NCBI GenBank assembly: GCA_037126765.1
Contig: JBBCBC010000002.1
Span: 19,809,853-19,873,852, forward strand
Direction: 5' to 3'
Origin: Stenogyne calaminthoides
Lineage: Eukaryota > Streptophyta > Magnoliopsida > Lamiales > Lamiaceae
DNA: 64,000 bases
Shown here piece by piece: positions 33,961 to 44,332 of this stretch (positions within the stretch are counted from its first letter, which is position 1; every line of letters begins with the position of its first letter). A model generated the notes under the pieces. That model saw only the letters and a list, made by a program, of their open reading frames with translations. It had not been told where the DNA came from and did no database searches. Position numbers and translations under genes: made by a program.

Positions 33961-34871
33961 GACTTCCCGAGCTCGGTCATTTTCCTCACCGGATGGCCTA
34001 CAAAGTTCGATATGTCGAATTGATCTCGGCTTTTTTGATCGCCTCGACCAAAAGCAAGCGAAAAAGGGAGCTACCGTTTAACTCCCCGCAAGTAGTTCGA
34101 TATGCCCAGAGTATCTCGGGGAGTTTGCTTGCCCAGGTGCCCTTAGCACCTTCGATCCTTGTCTTGAGGGTGCGCTTAATTATCTTGTTGACGGCCTCAA
34201 CTTGGCCATTTGACTGTGGATGGTACGGGGTCGAGAATAGCTTTGTGATTTTCCATTTCTCGAAGAAAGTCCTTATCTCCCATCCGTCGAATCAGGGTTC
34301 GTTGTCCCATTACGATCGCTATTGGGAGTCTTAACTCGCAGATAATATTCTTCCATATGAATCTTATTATGGCAGATTGATCGGTATTTCCCAGGGCCTC
34401 TGCTTCCGTCCATTTGGTGAAATAGTCCACCGCGATGACGGCGAACTTGACTGACCCCGGTGACGTTGGTAGAGGGCCGATAAGGTCGACTCCCCATTTA
34501 GCGAAAGGCCAAGGATTATAGATCGGGGTTAGTTCCTCAGGGGCGATTTTGATCTTTGGGGCAAAAACCTGACATCGCTTACACGCCTTGGCGTATTCGA
34601 GGGCGTCCCATTTTAGGGTTAGCCAGAAATATCCTTGTCGCAGAATCTTGTGTGCGAGGGCGTGGCCTCCCCCATGGCTGCCACATACCCCCTCGTGGAT
34701 TTCTTTCATGATCCCCCTGCCAATTTCTGGGGTGACACATTTTAATAAAGGGAGCACGAAACCTCGCTTATATAGCTGGTCGTCGATGATGGTATACCGG
34801 CCCGCCCTCACTTGGAGTCGCTGGGCTTCGACTTTCTTTTCCGGGAGCTCGCCGTCTCGGATGTACTTCAT
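33960..34871 (-). pseudogene. Tat element integrase
   Basis: The frame at 34,871-34,197 carries the HHCC module (HEGVCGSHGGGHALAHKILR, then CKRCQVFA) and the first catalytic Asp in KWGVDLIGPLP. The second catalytic position, normally in an SDN-type motif, reads IVMGQRTL, so the Asp is missing or frameshifted. GQVEAVNKIIKRTLK-type sequence with the Glu follows at about 34,170-34,200 in another frame. Integrase inserts the cDNA; this copy is inactive as read. Confidence 0.85.
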
Positions 34872-35300
34872 GATTGGAGTTATCCAATCGCCGCCCCGGG
34901 TCGAATTCGTGCAATGATGGGGGTGGGTCCGCCTCGATGGGGAGGTGATTCAATGATCGTGATATCGACATGCTCTGGCCTCCCTGGAGGGTCGCTAGCG
35001 AAGCTAGAAAGCCCGCTGAGTGTTTTCCTTCCTTGGGATCTAGCGATGTTGACTGCCGAACCCTCGAGATCAACTCTCGAGCGATTTGGTGATATACAAC
35101 CATCTGCTCGCTTCTTGCCTCGTATTCACCCATCATCTGGAAAGCGACCAATTGTGAGTCGCAGAAAACGTTTAGCCGCTGAACTCCCACCGCCATCGCC
35201 ATTTCTAGCCCGTTGATTAGTGCTTTGTACTCGGCTTCATTGTTTGTGGCCCGAAAATTGAACTGTATTGCCGTGGTGAACGATCTCCCGGGCCGATTAA
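34872..35300 (-). pseudogene. Tat element second RNase H (archaeal-type)
   Basis: The frame at 35,202-34,768 reads MAMAVGVQRLNVFCDSQLVA then FQMMGEYEARSEQMVVYHQI, preceded near 35,210-35,260 by a FRATNNEAEYKAL-like stretch. This is an RNase H fold (E in NEAEY, D in CDSQL) between the polymerase-linked RNase H and integrase, which is the dual-RNase H arrangement of the Tat group. The frame shifts before the integrase at 34,871. Confidence 0.75.
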
Positions 35301-35424
35301 TTTAATCGATTCGACTCGAGCCATTTCGATCGATTAACCGACCAACCGTCATTTATACAGCTTCCTATGGTCGCCTTACCGCTTTTGATCTCCGCTTTCG
35401 ATGGGAATGTCACTTACGAGGAAA

Positions 35425-35874
35425 TCAGCCAGGGCTTGTGCCTTTATTGCTGTCCGAGGTGCATACTCCGAACTGACCGATCTCCACCGACCACTTGAGG
35501 CATCTTCCTGCTGTATCGGGTCGATGGAGGATTCGTCGTGGCGGCAGCGAAGTCAGGACCTCGACGTGGTGATCGAAGAAATAAGGGCGGAGCTTCCTGA
35601 TGCTCATGACGAGAGCGTAAGCCAGTTTTTCTAAAGGCGGGTACCTTAGCTCGGCGTCATTTAGGGTCTGACTCACGAAATAGATCGGCCAGTGATCTTG
35701 CCCCTCAGCTCGGACCAATACGGCTCTTAGAGCGGTCTCTGAGGCCGCCAGATATAGGTACATCGTTTCCCCCGGGATTGGCTTAGCCAGGATTTGTTTC
35801 TGACAAGTATTTCTTAATACTCTCGAACTTGAGCCGCTCATGCATCTACTTGAACTTTCCTTTTCCTCGATCAT
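35425..35874 (-). pseudogene. Tat element RNase H attached to RT
   Basis: It reads LYLAASETALRAVLVRAEGQ, IYFVSQTLNDAELRYPPLEK then LAYALVMSIRKLRPYFF, the RT-linked RNase H/connection of Ty3/gypsy. It is separated from RT by frameshifts at about 35,880-35,970. Confidence 0.8.
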
Positions 35875-35974
35875 ATCAAAAAGGTTTGCACTTGTCTCCC
35901 GTGGCCGTAGATAAATCGATTCAAATAGGCCAGCGCCATTAACCTTTTGTACCTCCTTAATGCTTCGAGGCGAC

Positions 35975-36326
35975 TCATATCTTGAATCGCCTTTGATTTT
36001 GCTCAGTTTGCTTCAATCCCACGCTTGGCTTACTATATGCCCCCCTGAACTTTCCCGATTCCACACCGAAGTTGCATTTCTTGGGGTTCAACTTCATCTT
36101 GTACTGTCTTAGAATGTCGAACGCTTGAGCGAGGTGCCCTAGGTGGTCCTCTTTCCTCTCACTCTTCACCACCAGGTCGTCTATATAAACCTCCATGGTT
36201 TTCCCAATCTGCTCCGCGAACATGCGATTGACGAGCTTTTGGTAGGTCGCCTACCTTTTTTAATTTAAAATGGCATACGCTTCCAGTAGTATACGTCCTT
36301 CTTGGTTAAGAAAGATGTGTGATTCT
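35975..36326 (-). pseudogene. Tat element RT, C-terminal part
   Basis: It carries RMFAEQIGKTMEVYIDDLVV with the YIDD catalytic box, then LNPKKCNFGVESGKFRG. Upstream on the minus strand, FLTKKDVYYWKRMPF is readable at about 36,265-36,315 before the solo LTR. The N-terminal half resumes at 38,049. Confidence 0.8.
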
Positions 36327-36331
36327 GATCG
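36327..36331. other. Target-site duplication GATCG (left)
   Basis: Matches 38,044-38,048 on the other side of the solo LTR. Confidence 0.8.
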
Positions 36332-38043
36332 TGTGAGGTCCCGATTAAAACCAATTTTGCGCGTGCGGAAGCGAAACATGACATGTGATGCATATAAAAC
36401 AGGGGTGAGGGTATGGTGATACCAAAATTTTTCTTTTAAGAACGATGTGTGTTGTTTTGCTTATAATCGAATGCATATGACAAGTATAAATATGAAGCAG
36501 TAAAGAACACACAAGATTTTATAGTGGTTCAGATGAAACCCGTCTTACATCCACTCTTCCCTTAACACAGGGGAACCTTAACCGAACTTAACCTGCGGGA
36601 CTTATATCCCTCACGGGATGGCCGAGATGTTTACCGAGTTCGCACTAAAACGGGACTTATCACCCTCACGGATTGCTTACCTTCCTCATGGGATTGCTAG
36701 ATGTTTACCGAAGTTCACACTCACCTACAAACTTATCCTATCAAACCGATTTCGTAAGGTTTGTTTGGTTTATTCTAGTTTGAGATTTTCCTTACATTTG
36801 TTTAAAATTTCAATGCTAAGGATGGGAAAATCTCTCTAAGCTTAGATATAAAGATTTGTGCTTAGATCTAAGGTAGAACACTCTTGAATATATGCGATAT
36901 ATCTCTCGCCTCGTGTTCTATGGTGGAGATGCTCGATGATTTGGCTCAGAGTTATGTTGAATGCCTTAGCCGCAAGCTACGATCAGGCCATATTTCAGAC
37001 TCGCACCATCCGCACACGACCTTGGCCGAACCACTGAACCCATATCTTCTTAGCTCTCAGAGCATTGATGGTGTTTTCACACACTTTTCTCACGATCCAC
37101 ACTTGATAATGAAGGAAGAACTTGTATTTATAGTGTGGATTTGAATGTTACCGCTGGAGAGAATCACATTCAAATCCATACTACTTTTGTGGCTTTTTAC
37201 GCCTTTTTCAGTTTGTCGCCTTCCCTCTCATCGTCCACGCCAAATTTAATCTAACGGGCTATATTCTTCATTTCTTCCGAGTCTCTAACAGCTTATATTC
37301 TTCAGATCTTCCGAGTCTCGTGATCTTCGGGCCTATCCGAGCCTTCGATTATCCGAGCTTATCCGAACCTTTAGGTTATCCGAGCCTTCGTGTTATCCGA
37401 AAGTTATCCAATCTTCAGTTATCCGAGCCTTCGTTTATCTCGAGCCTTCAGTTATCTAAGCCTCGTGTCTTCATGACTTATCGAAGTCTCGTGTTCTTGA
37501 TTCAAAGAGACTTCTTTTAGCGGACCTTTGTCCGATCAGCATACCGACACTCGTGCTTATCGAGTTCAATCCTCCGACCAGATCCCCGACCCTCGTGTCA
37601 CATCGACTCAAGCTATCCGATTTCTTCTTCTCGATTTCTTCAATCATATCTTCGATCATCTCAGATAGAATCAGTCATCCGCATCAAGTTAAGATATCAA
37701 ATTATCATATCCGATCTTGATCACGCCCGATCTCGACGATCCCATCCGCCATCTTCCTCGACGAACCTTCTCTTTTTGATTTGTCGGGTTTTAGCTTTTC
37801 TTCACATCCGATTTGGTACCAAAGACATCGCCTAACTCCTAACTCATCTATCTCATCTCCTTTGATCTCGATCATTCTCGCCTCAGCAAATTTCGCTTTG
37901 ATCTCGATCATCTTCTTCCGATTTCGTGAGTTCCCCTCAATTTGTTCTTTTCGTTCCCCTTAACTTGTTACCGTGAAATTAGCTTGAATAACACAAGTTA
38001 ATAATGTTTTGGCATAAATTATCAAAACTAAAATATCCCAACA
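36332..38043 (-). repeat. Solo LTR (copia-like) inserted in Tat RT
   Basis: A 1,712-bp segment whose minus-strand ends are TGTTGGGATATTTTAG and CCTCACA, flanked by GATCG on both sides. RT reads through when it is removed (HEDD then SFLTKKD). It has no coding potential or internal element region, so it is a solo LTR. It contains a repeat block at 37,320-37,480. Confidence 0.8.
37320..37480. repeat. Short tandem repeats in the solo LTR
   Basis: About eight imperfect copies of an 18-20 bp unit with the core TTATCCGAGCCTTCG. They lie inside the LTR. Confidence 0.7.
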
Positions 38044-38048
38044 GATCG
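38044..38048. other. Target-site duplication GATCG (right)
   Basis: Second copy of the duplication. The RT N-terminal half continues from here. Confidence 0.8.
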
Positions 38049-38440
38049 TCCTCGTGCATGGCTATCTGGTGATACCCGGCGAACGCGTCCATGAAGGACA
38101 TTACCTCATGCCCCGCGGTGCCATCGATCAAATGGTCAATATGCGGCATGGGGAAGTGATCCTTGGGACACGCCACATTCAGATCAGTGAAGTCGATGCA
38201 CAATCTCCACGAATTATTAACCTTCTTCATTAAAACCGCGTTTGCTACCCATTGTGGCTTGTCGGCCTGCATGATAAGCTTGTTGTCGAGGAGTTTCTTG
38301 ACCTCGTCGGCCAAAGCGACATATTTCTCTGGTCTGAACTTCCTTCTTTTCTGGGAGATGGGTTTCCTGCTGGGGTGGGGTCGATATTGAGCCTATGGCA
38401 TGCGACCTCGATCGACATCGATCATGTCCTCGTATGACCA
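38049..38440 (-). pseudogene. Tat element RT, N-terminal part
   Basis: It reads MADEVKKLLDNKLIMQADKP, NSWRLCIDFTDLNVACPKDH and SFMDAFAGYHQIAMHEDD, which contains the first catalytic Asp (FMDAF). The open frame runs into the solo LTR at 38,043. The other catalytic residues are in the 36,326-35,975 piece. Confidence 0.85.
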
Positions 38441-38950
38441 CGCCGGCATCCAGTGCTTCTTTGAGGAATTAGATCATTGTCCCCTCATCTCGCTGGGTAT
38501 AGTCGCGCCGATGATTACTTTCCATATCGGGTCGCGGATCCGCTGATTGGGACCCTCTCTAATTCTTCGACGGGCGAAGCTCGCACCCCCGGCCTCGCTC
38601 GGGGTCGCCGATTGCTCATAACCCACTCGGCTCTATATCCTAGAGTACGCAAGCGATCCGCGGGTTTGATTTGTTTTTTTCCAGCCGCTCGGCGACCTTT
38701 ATCTTTTGCTAGACTCGCCTCGTATCGAGGTTTGGTCACATGGTCGGTCCCGCGAGGTCGCCATTACCGCCTCCATGTCGCATGTTATGTGGTGGTACCG
38801 ATTTGATCGCCTACAACATGCATCCTGACATCGCTGATTCCCTTTATCGCTCCTACACGGCCCTCCCGGAGCGGGAACTTTATACAAGAATAAGGCGATG
38901 ACGAGGTCGCTTCCCGAACTCGCGGTTCGAAGGCCTCCCTAGGAAACCAT
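38441..38950 (-). other. Tat pol linker, protease to RT
   Basis: Broken minus-strand frames lie between protease and RT. Two plus-strand ORFs here (38,477-38,806 and shorter) have no recognisable similarity and are treated as shadows. Confidence 0.4.
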
Positions 38951-39240
38951 CAGATGTTGAGGGTTGGTCGATTATAGTGAAATCGAGCTAGCGAAGTTGC
39001 CTTTTATCTCAGATCCTTATTCGAGACCAAACCAACAGCCAAAGTGATGATCCCGTAGGGCGTGAACGTGGAATTCTCAAACCCCTTAATGACAATCTCG
39101 CATGGTTCGACGCAGTCACCGAAGCTCCCAATCTGATCCAAGGCTCTTTTGAATAGTATATTGCAAAAAGACCCATTGTCTATCAAGAGGCGATGGACCA
39201 TTACCCCATGATTTTGGTTGAAATCACGATCGTCAAGTCG
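38951..39240 (-). pseudogene. Tat element protease
   Basis: The frame at 39,201-39,004 reads MVHRLLIDNGSFCNILFKRA with the aspartic protease site (LIDNGS in place of the more usual D-S/G-G), then EPCEIVIKGFENSTFTPYG. It cleaves the gag-pol polyprotein. It is shifted against gag upstream. Confidence 0.7.
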
Positions 39241-41083
39241 CTGTTAGGATATCGACTTCGCTTGTCCTCGGCCCCGAGAAGGCAAGGAAGTTAGATGCCC
39301 CTGCCGTATGATTGATCGGGCAAAGATATTTGATGGACATTGCCCATGGCGCTGCAATTCAAATTTCCTTCGCTTGGCGAGAGAGATTCAGGGATTTTAA
39401 AGATCCCGCCGATAACGCCCCCATCGGGCGCGATCATTCGACGGCTCTCCCCGGGCATTGTTCAAAAGGAGGGACTCGCCGATCACATTTGCCACTGGCT
39501 TCACGGATGTGGAGCCCGGCCGCTGGTTGTTTCCTTGTAGTTTTTTGACGAACTCGTCCAGCTTGCCCTCCTTGTACAACTTCCATAATTGCTTTCAAGA
39601 GGTCGCGCACTCACTGTTTGTGTCCGATGCTCGTGGTAATGACAGAATTTGTTCCTGATTCATCTTCCCGGCCCATCTTCACGATTTTTCCGGTTCCTCC
39701 AAAGAAATTTCTTATCCTTGATCCGCTTGAAAACCTCATTGGGGGTGGTGCTCAGGACCTCCGTCAATCTGACCTCAATTTCGCCCCCGAAGGGTTTGAA
39801 GTTGTTCGCAGTCTTGCGCTGGTTTCCACCATTTTTATGAGAGCTCGACGGTTTCATCTCGGGTTTTTTTGCCTCATTTTTGGTGACTGGTTCCCCGAGT
39901 CGCATGGCCAAAGATCTCAAATTTTGCCGATATGGTTACCCGCTTCCCACCGGAACTCCTGTACGAGCTCTGATATTCCTTTGTACATCAACTTCCACAA
40001 CTTTGTGTTCAGGCGAGACCCTTGGATCGCCTCTACGACTTTGGCCTCGCCCCCACGGGCTCGCCTCTAGTAAGAGATTATCGACCAAGTAGATATAGTC
40101 GCGATCCGACCGACTGGGGCCTTTGTTGGACGTTAGCAAAGATCTGCTTGGCCGATGGTCTCGGCGCCATTATGGCAAAATGGTTGAGGAAAAGGGTGGC
40201 CAGTTGGTGAAATGACTCGATGGAGTTCGGGGGGAGAGCCTTGAACCATCGGTATGCTTGGTCGCCCAAAATGAGCTGGAAAATGTGGCATCGCTGGCCG
40301 CTTTCGCGGGTCCCATCGAGGTCATGTGATCGGAGAACTTTCCGAGGTGGGCGGCCGGATCCGAGCTCCCCGCAGATTGGCTAATGGAAGTCGCGGTGAT
40401 CTTCGGGCCAGGCAAAAAGCGTAAATAATAAATTTCGACTAAGGGCTAAACCGGACCAGTGGTCGAGGTAAAGCAGTCTCCACCTTCCGATTCACCGTCT
40501 TGCAACTCCTCGAGGGTCTTTTTTATGGTTCGAATCCAAAATGAGGTCCGGGTAAATCGATGGGCATCGCGCCGCTTTCTGCGGAAGCCCCATCCCCGAT
40601 CAAGGTCACGGACTGAGAACTTTATCCGAAAGCTTGGGGTGGCCGGGTATCATCCCCAATTTGTCAAGACAACCGACCTCGACGTGGATCTAAGGGGGAA
40701 CTTCCTTCTGAGCGATGGTCGCGATAACCTCCCCGCTTTTGGGAGCCAGCGCAGAAGGCTAGTTTTGGTCGGGTTTATTTCGAGGCCTCGCGCCCGTCTA
40801 TTTTTCTTTCCCCGGGAACCAGAGTTCCCATGATTCCGCCGACGACGCGCTTCCACAAGGCCGCTTCACCGATTATCGGGCGGCGTTTGAGGATTCCTTT
40901 ACGGCTTTCGAGGTCTTTGTCTTCGGATATCCGCTGTGTTCTTGAGGGGACCTTTCTGCTGATGTGGCCTCCTTTGATGGCAAGATGCCCGTGTTCTCGG
41001 CTGTGCATACACGGTTCAGAGATTCCTTCCTTCCGGGCGAAGGATAACCGGTATGCTTTCAAAAAACGAATTTGGGAATTCAC
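39241..41083 (-). pseudogene. Tat element gag
   Basis: Read in pieces on the minus strand: a basic N-terminal leader (41,083-40,775), the capsid core around 40,269-40,078 (AYRWFKALPPNSIESFHQLA, FLNHFAIMAPRPSAKQIFAN), and a C-terminal part (39,920-39,397) with EVFKRIKDKKFLW and LYKEGKLDEFVKKLQG, which normally follows the zinc knuckle. The ALPPNSI-F-QL-F pattern is typical of Tat gag. Many frameshifts are present. Confidence 0.75.
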
Positions 41084-41092
41084 TAGTGAAAC

Positions 41093-41111
41093 ACCTCCTT
41101 TCTAGCGCCAA
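41093..41111 (-). other. Tat element primer-binding site
   Basis: The minus strand reads TTGGCGCTAGAAAGGAGG directly after the 5' LTR. This fits the non-Met tRNA primers used by Tat elements; the tRNA assignment (possibly Arg) is from memory of the group and unverified. Confidence 0.6.
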
Positions 41112-41112
41112 T

Positions 41113-41965
41113 TGTTGATACCAAAAATACGAGCAAGGGTTAAGATATTTATGTATAGGTTTGGCATCAAACAAGTTAATGATTTGGGGATTATGAATTA
41201 ATGAGGAACAAAGAGAATGTCCTCCATTAATTGTGGATGATTGGTTTTAAATGCATGAGGGGTAAAGCATTAAATTTGGTAAGAGGAGTTAGGCCAATGG
41301 CCACTTTTTAACTTCTTAGAGCCTTGTAATAAATGGAGAATGTGGAACCCTTAAATGAGTTCTTACCACAAGTATTTATACTTGTTACAATATGAGAGCG
41401 ATCTCAGATCCTAATCTCTAGACTATTAATGCATCTTTTAGTCAAACCCCGATCGTGAGCCGCCCAAAATGCACTCCTAATTAATGCTCTTTTTCTTTGT
41501 TCGCTGCATCGAGGTCGCCGGGCACTGCCTCCGAGGTCACCGATGTCGCCTCGAGGTCGCCCAACCGCCTTCTTTTCCCGGACGGGTGACTCGCTCCTCA
41601 GAATCGAGAGTCCTTCAGTGGCACGTGTTCCCTTTGAGGAAAGTCACCCCTATAATCAAGCCACCGGGGAACTCGATAGTCATGCTACGCTTTGGGGGCT
41701 CTGTGGTCGTCATGACCTAGAAACCGAGGCCTCTTTACAGCTCTTTCATGAGAGGCCTGGATTACCTTCTTCAAGTCACTGTTGCTCGGCCCCTCTCTCC
41801 CAGCCACAGAAGCTTGCTTTTATTGCCCGGCTCGACTTGAGCCCGCCCAGAATCGGGAGATAGGTTACAATCCCCGAGCTCTAAAAATTTCTCGCCTTCC
41901 TAAATAGGAGGTTGAACTCTCTAACTGCGGGGTCTCGCTCACCCCTAAATATCTCGCACACAACA
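41113..41965 (-). repeat. Tat element 5' LTR
   Basis: 853 bp, the same length as the 3' LTR. The differences are mostly at CTG, CAG and homopolymers. It is followed by GCATG. Confidence 0.9.
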
Positions 41966-41970
41966 GCATG
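41966..41970. other. Target-site duplication GCATG (right)
   Basis: Matches 29,698-29,702. Confidence 0.85.
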
Positions 41971-43577
41971 TACATTGATATTTCAATAGTTCTAAATTGA
42001 AATTTAGGATCTGAACTTGCTTCTAATTTTTTTTTATCTAAATTGAAAATCAACAAGCTTTCATTTTGAGATTGGGAAGTGTACTGGAGTTGGAATTGAA
42101 TTGGTTTTTGTTCTAAATTGAAAATCAATTTCTATTTTATTTTGTGATTATGTAAGATTCGAAAGTTAGATGTGAATATATTTATTTATCCACATGATCT
42201 AAAGAATTGTATTCTAGAATCATACTTGTAAGTACATTTTCAGTCCAATTTTTATTCATCTACAACATAAATTTAGCATTTCATAGAAAGAACAATAATT
42301 TCTTTTGCAACTCCTTATGACTTGTTCTTTGAATAGTATTATGAGTTCAGTAGAAAACCATGTTTGTTATAAATATATATAGTAAGAATGTGGTTTGTTT
42401 CATACATAATTTCCATAATTTAATTGCATATTGAGCAAAAGTTGTGCATCATGAATCATGTTTGTTTACCTTTTTCCTATTCCTCAGCAAAACAAAGTTT
42501 ACATGATCTTATTTGATTCTTGAGGAGATAACTTGAGAAATTGCAAAACAATGGACTTGCATGTAGTAATGCTGAATTACAGATAAATTTTAAGACGAAA
42601 ATAAACCATATATAATGTAATACTGTTATATTTTGCTGGTAATACTGCTTTTAATACAAATTGTAAGACATAAATATGCAATTTGATTGAAGATGTGATA
42701 TCATTTACTTGTTAGTTTTGTACTGAGTTTCGAGTCTTTTTTATTGAAGAACAAATTGCTCTTTTATTTTATGAAACAAAAGTGAACCTACCCCAAGTCT
42801 TTAAACAATATTCAAGATAGTCCTGCTTCCATTGAAATGTCACTTCTGGTGGTTGAATTAAATAATAATGATACACTTAAAGTTGTGAAGACACTCTGTG
42901 CGAGCTTATGAAGATTCTTTAAAGCAGACGTTTGAACAGGTCGTATGTAATACTATTTCAGTTTGAGTGCATCTGATTGGGTTGAGATAGCACAAAGGAA
43001 ATTGAGTCTTGTATCTAAGAATTGATGTGTAATTTAGTTGTAATTTAACTTGAAGATGTGATACCATTTTCCTTTGCATTTAATATTGTTTAACTTGTAA
43101 TGTACTATTGAATGCAGTAACATGTAATACTGTAATTTTGTACACTTGATTTTTATGTAATACTGTGTTCCTTGTAGTGTAATACTATGTGCCTTCAGGT
43201 ATGATACTGTGAAGAGAATGTGACATCAGTGGGTGACAAAAATAAGGGCAAGAGTGGGTAAAAAAAAATATGAGCGAAGAGAATATGGCACTCATGGGTG
43301 ACAAACCAAAGACAAAGATATAGATAAAATAATGAGCCAACAGGATGAGGATGGTGAAGTGGATAATGTGGCTAGGAAAAAAGAGGGCGAGAATGATCCA
43401 CTAATAAATTTTGGTGGTAGAAAAAGACGAAGCGAAAAAAGTGCGGATTTGAATGGTTGAGTGTACGTTTTTTGGATGTGATATTGCGTTGATTTATCCT
43501 AAAATGAAATAAATTTTTTTTTATAGAGTAAAATACTTATATATGTAATACTACAATTTAGGTAAATAAATAATATT
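41971..43577. other. Helitron interior, AT-rich, recurring GTAATACTG motif
   Basis: No gene is seen. The decamer-like motif TGTAATACTRT recurs at about 42,619, 42,639, 42,947, 43,118, 43,157 and 43,180, plus GTGATAYCATTT variants at about 42,696 and 43,057. TCTAAATTGAAAATCAA occurs twice near 42,037 and 42,112. Confidence 0.4.
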
Positions 43578-43795
43578 ATTAAACATAAACAAGTATAAAA
43601 AAAATCAAATAATATTAACATTTTAAATATATTACTGCAATAGAATTAAAAAAAATTATTAAACATAAACAATTATTACTAAGAAAAAAATCAAATAATA
43701 TTAACATTTTAAATATATTACTGCAATAGATTAAGAAAAAAATTAACGTTATAAATATATTACTGCAATAGATTAAGAAAAAAAAATTAAAAAAA
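43578..43795. repeat. AT-rich tandem repeats
   Basis: Three imperfect copies of a unit containing AACATTTTAAATATATTACTG then CAATAGATTAAGAAAAAAA. The spacing shortens from about 100 to about 60 bp. A minus-strand ORF through it is low-complexity and not called. Confidence 0.75.
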
Positions 43796-44303
43796 GCACT
43801 AAACCAGAATTGATCCTGTGACATTCGGTGAGAATACCTGTTCCTTGACCAACTTGACCAACCAACTACCATGAAAACTCCTTACCGTTAATTTATATAT
43901 AATTCACAACACGCGATGCGGGTTGACCTGAAAAATGCGGGTTGACTCGTGAGAGTTACTACTTCCTTATTTTTATTATTTTCATATGTGAAAATTTTCA
44001 TATAAAACCTACTCCAACTTTATATGTAAAATTCTATGTTCCATAAATTTGAATTTTATAAGCATTATTTGTGCGAAAGAAAATTTTGTCTCTAATTTTA
44101 ACAATGATATAGAAAGTTCAAATTAAAAAAATATACATTGATCAAAGTTAAGATATATTGAGAAAGATTAGTTGAATACGAATTTATTTCTGTTATCTAT
44201 TTTCCCTATAAGCCTAAACTTTTATTTAAATTTTTCAGCAACAATAAATATATATTTTCATTTTATATTAATTTTAAATTTTTTGAGAGATTAATACATC
44301 ATA

Positions 44304-44332
44304 ATCGTGCATTGCATGGGTTCAAATACTAG
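44304..44332 (+). other. Helitron 3' terminus
   Basis: CGTGCATTGCATGGG forms a short stem-loop, followed by TTCAAATACTAG and a host T. This closely resembles plant Helitron 3' ends. Confidence 0.75.

Larger units (their letters stand above)
29703..41965 (-). mobile_element. Tat-lineage Ty3/gypsy retrotransposon
   Basis: Two 853-bp LTRs flank 10.5 kb, with GCATG duplications outside. On the minus strand the order is LTR, PBS, gag, protease, RT, RNase H, a second RNase H, integrase, a tandem repeat, an antisense ORF, PPT and LTR. The second RNase H before integrase, the long 3' region and the extra ORF are marks of the Tat group (Ogre, Retand, Grande, RIRE2 relatives). A solo LTR interrupts RT. 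All genes are broken. Confidence 0.9.
28096..44332 (+). mobile_element. Non-autonomous Helitron-like element, split by a gypsy element
   Basis: The 5' end TCTTATATATATATA...AAAAGCAGAAACC follows an A at 28,095. The 3' end at 44,306-44,332 has the short hairpin CGTGC-ATT-GCATG and finishes CTAG, followed by T. TC start, 3' hairpin plus CTRR, and an A/T host dinucleotide are Helitron hallmarks. Removing the gypsy element at 29,703-41,965 and one GCATG leaves about 4.0 kb without Rep/helicase coding. Pairing of the two ends is inferred. Confidence 0.5.
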
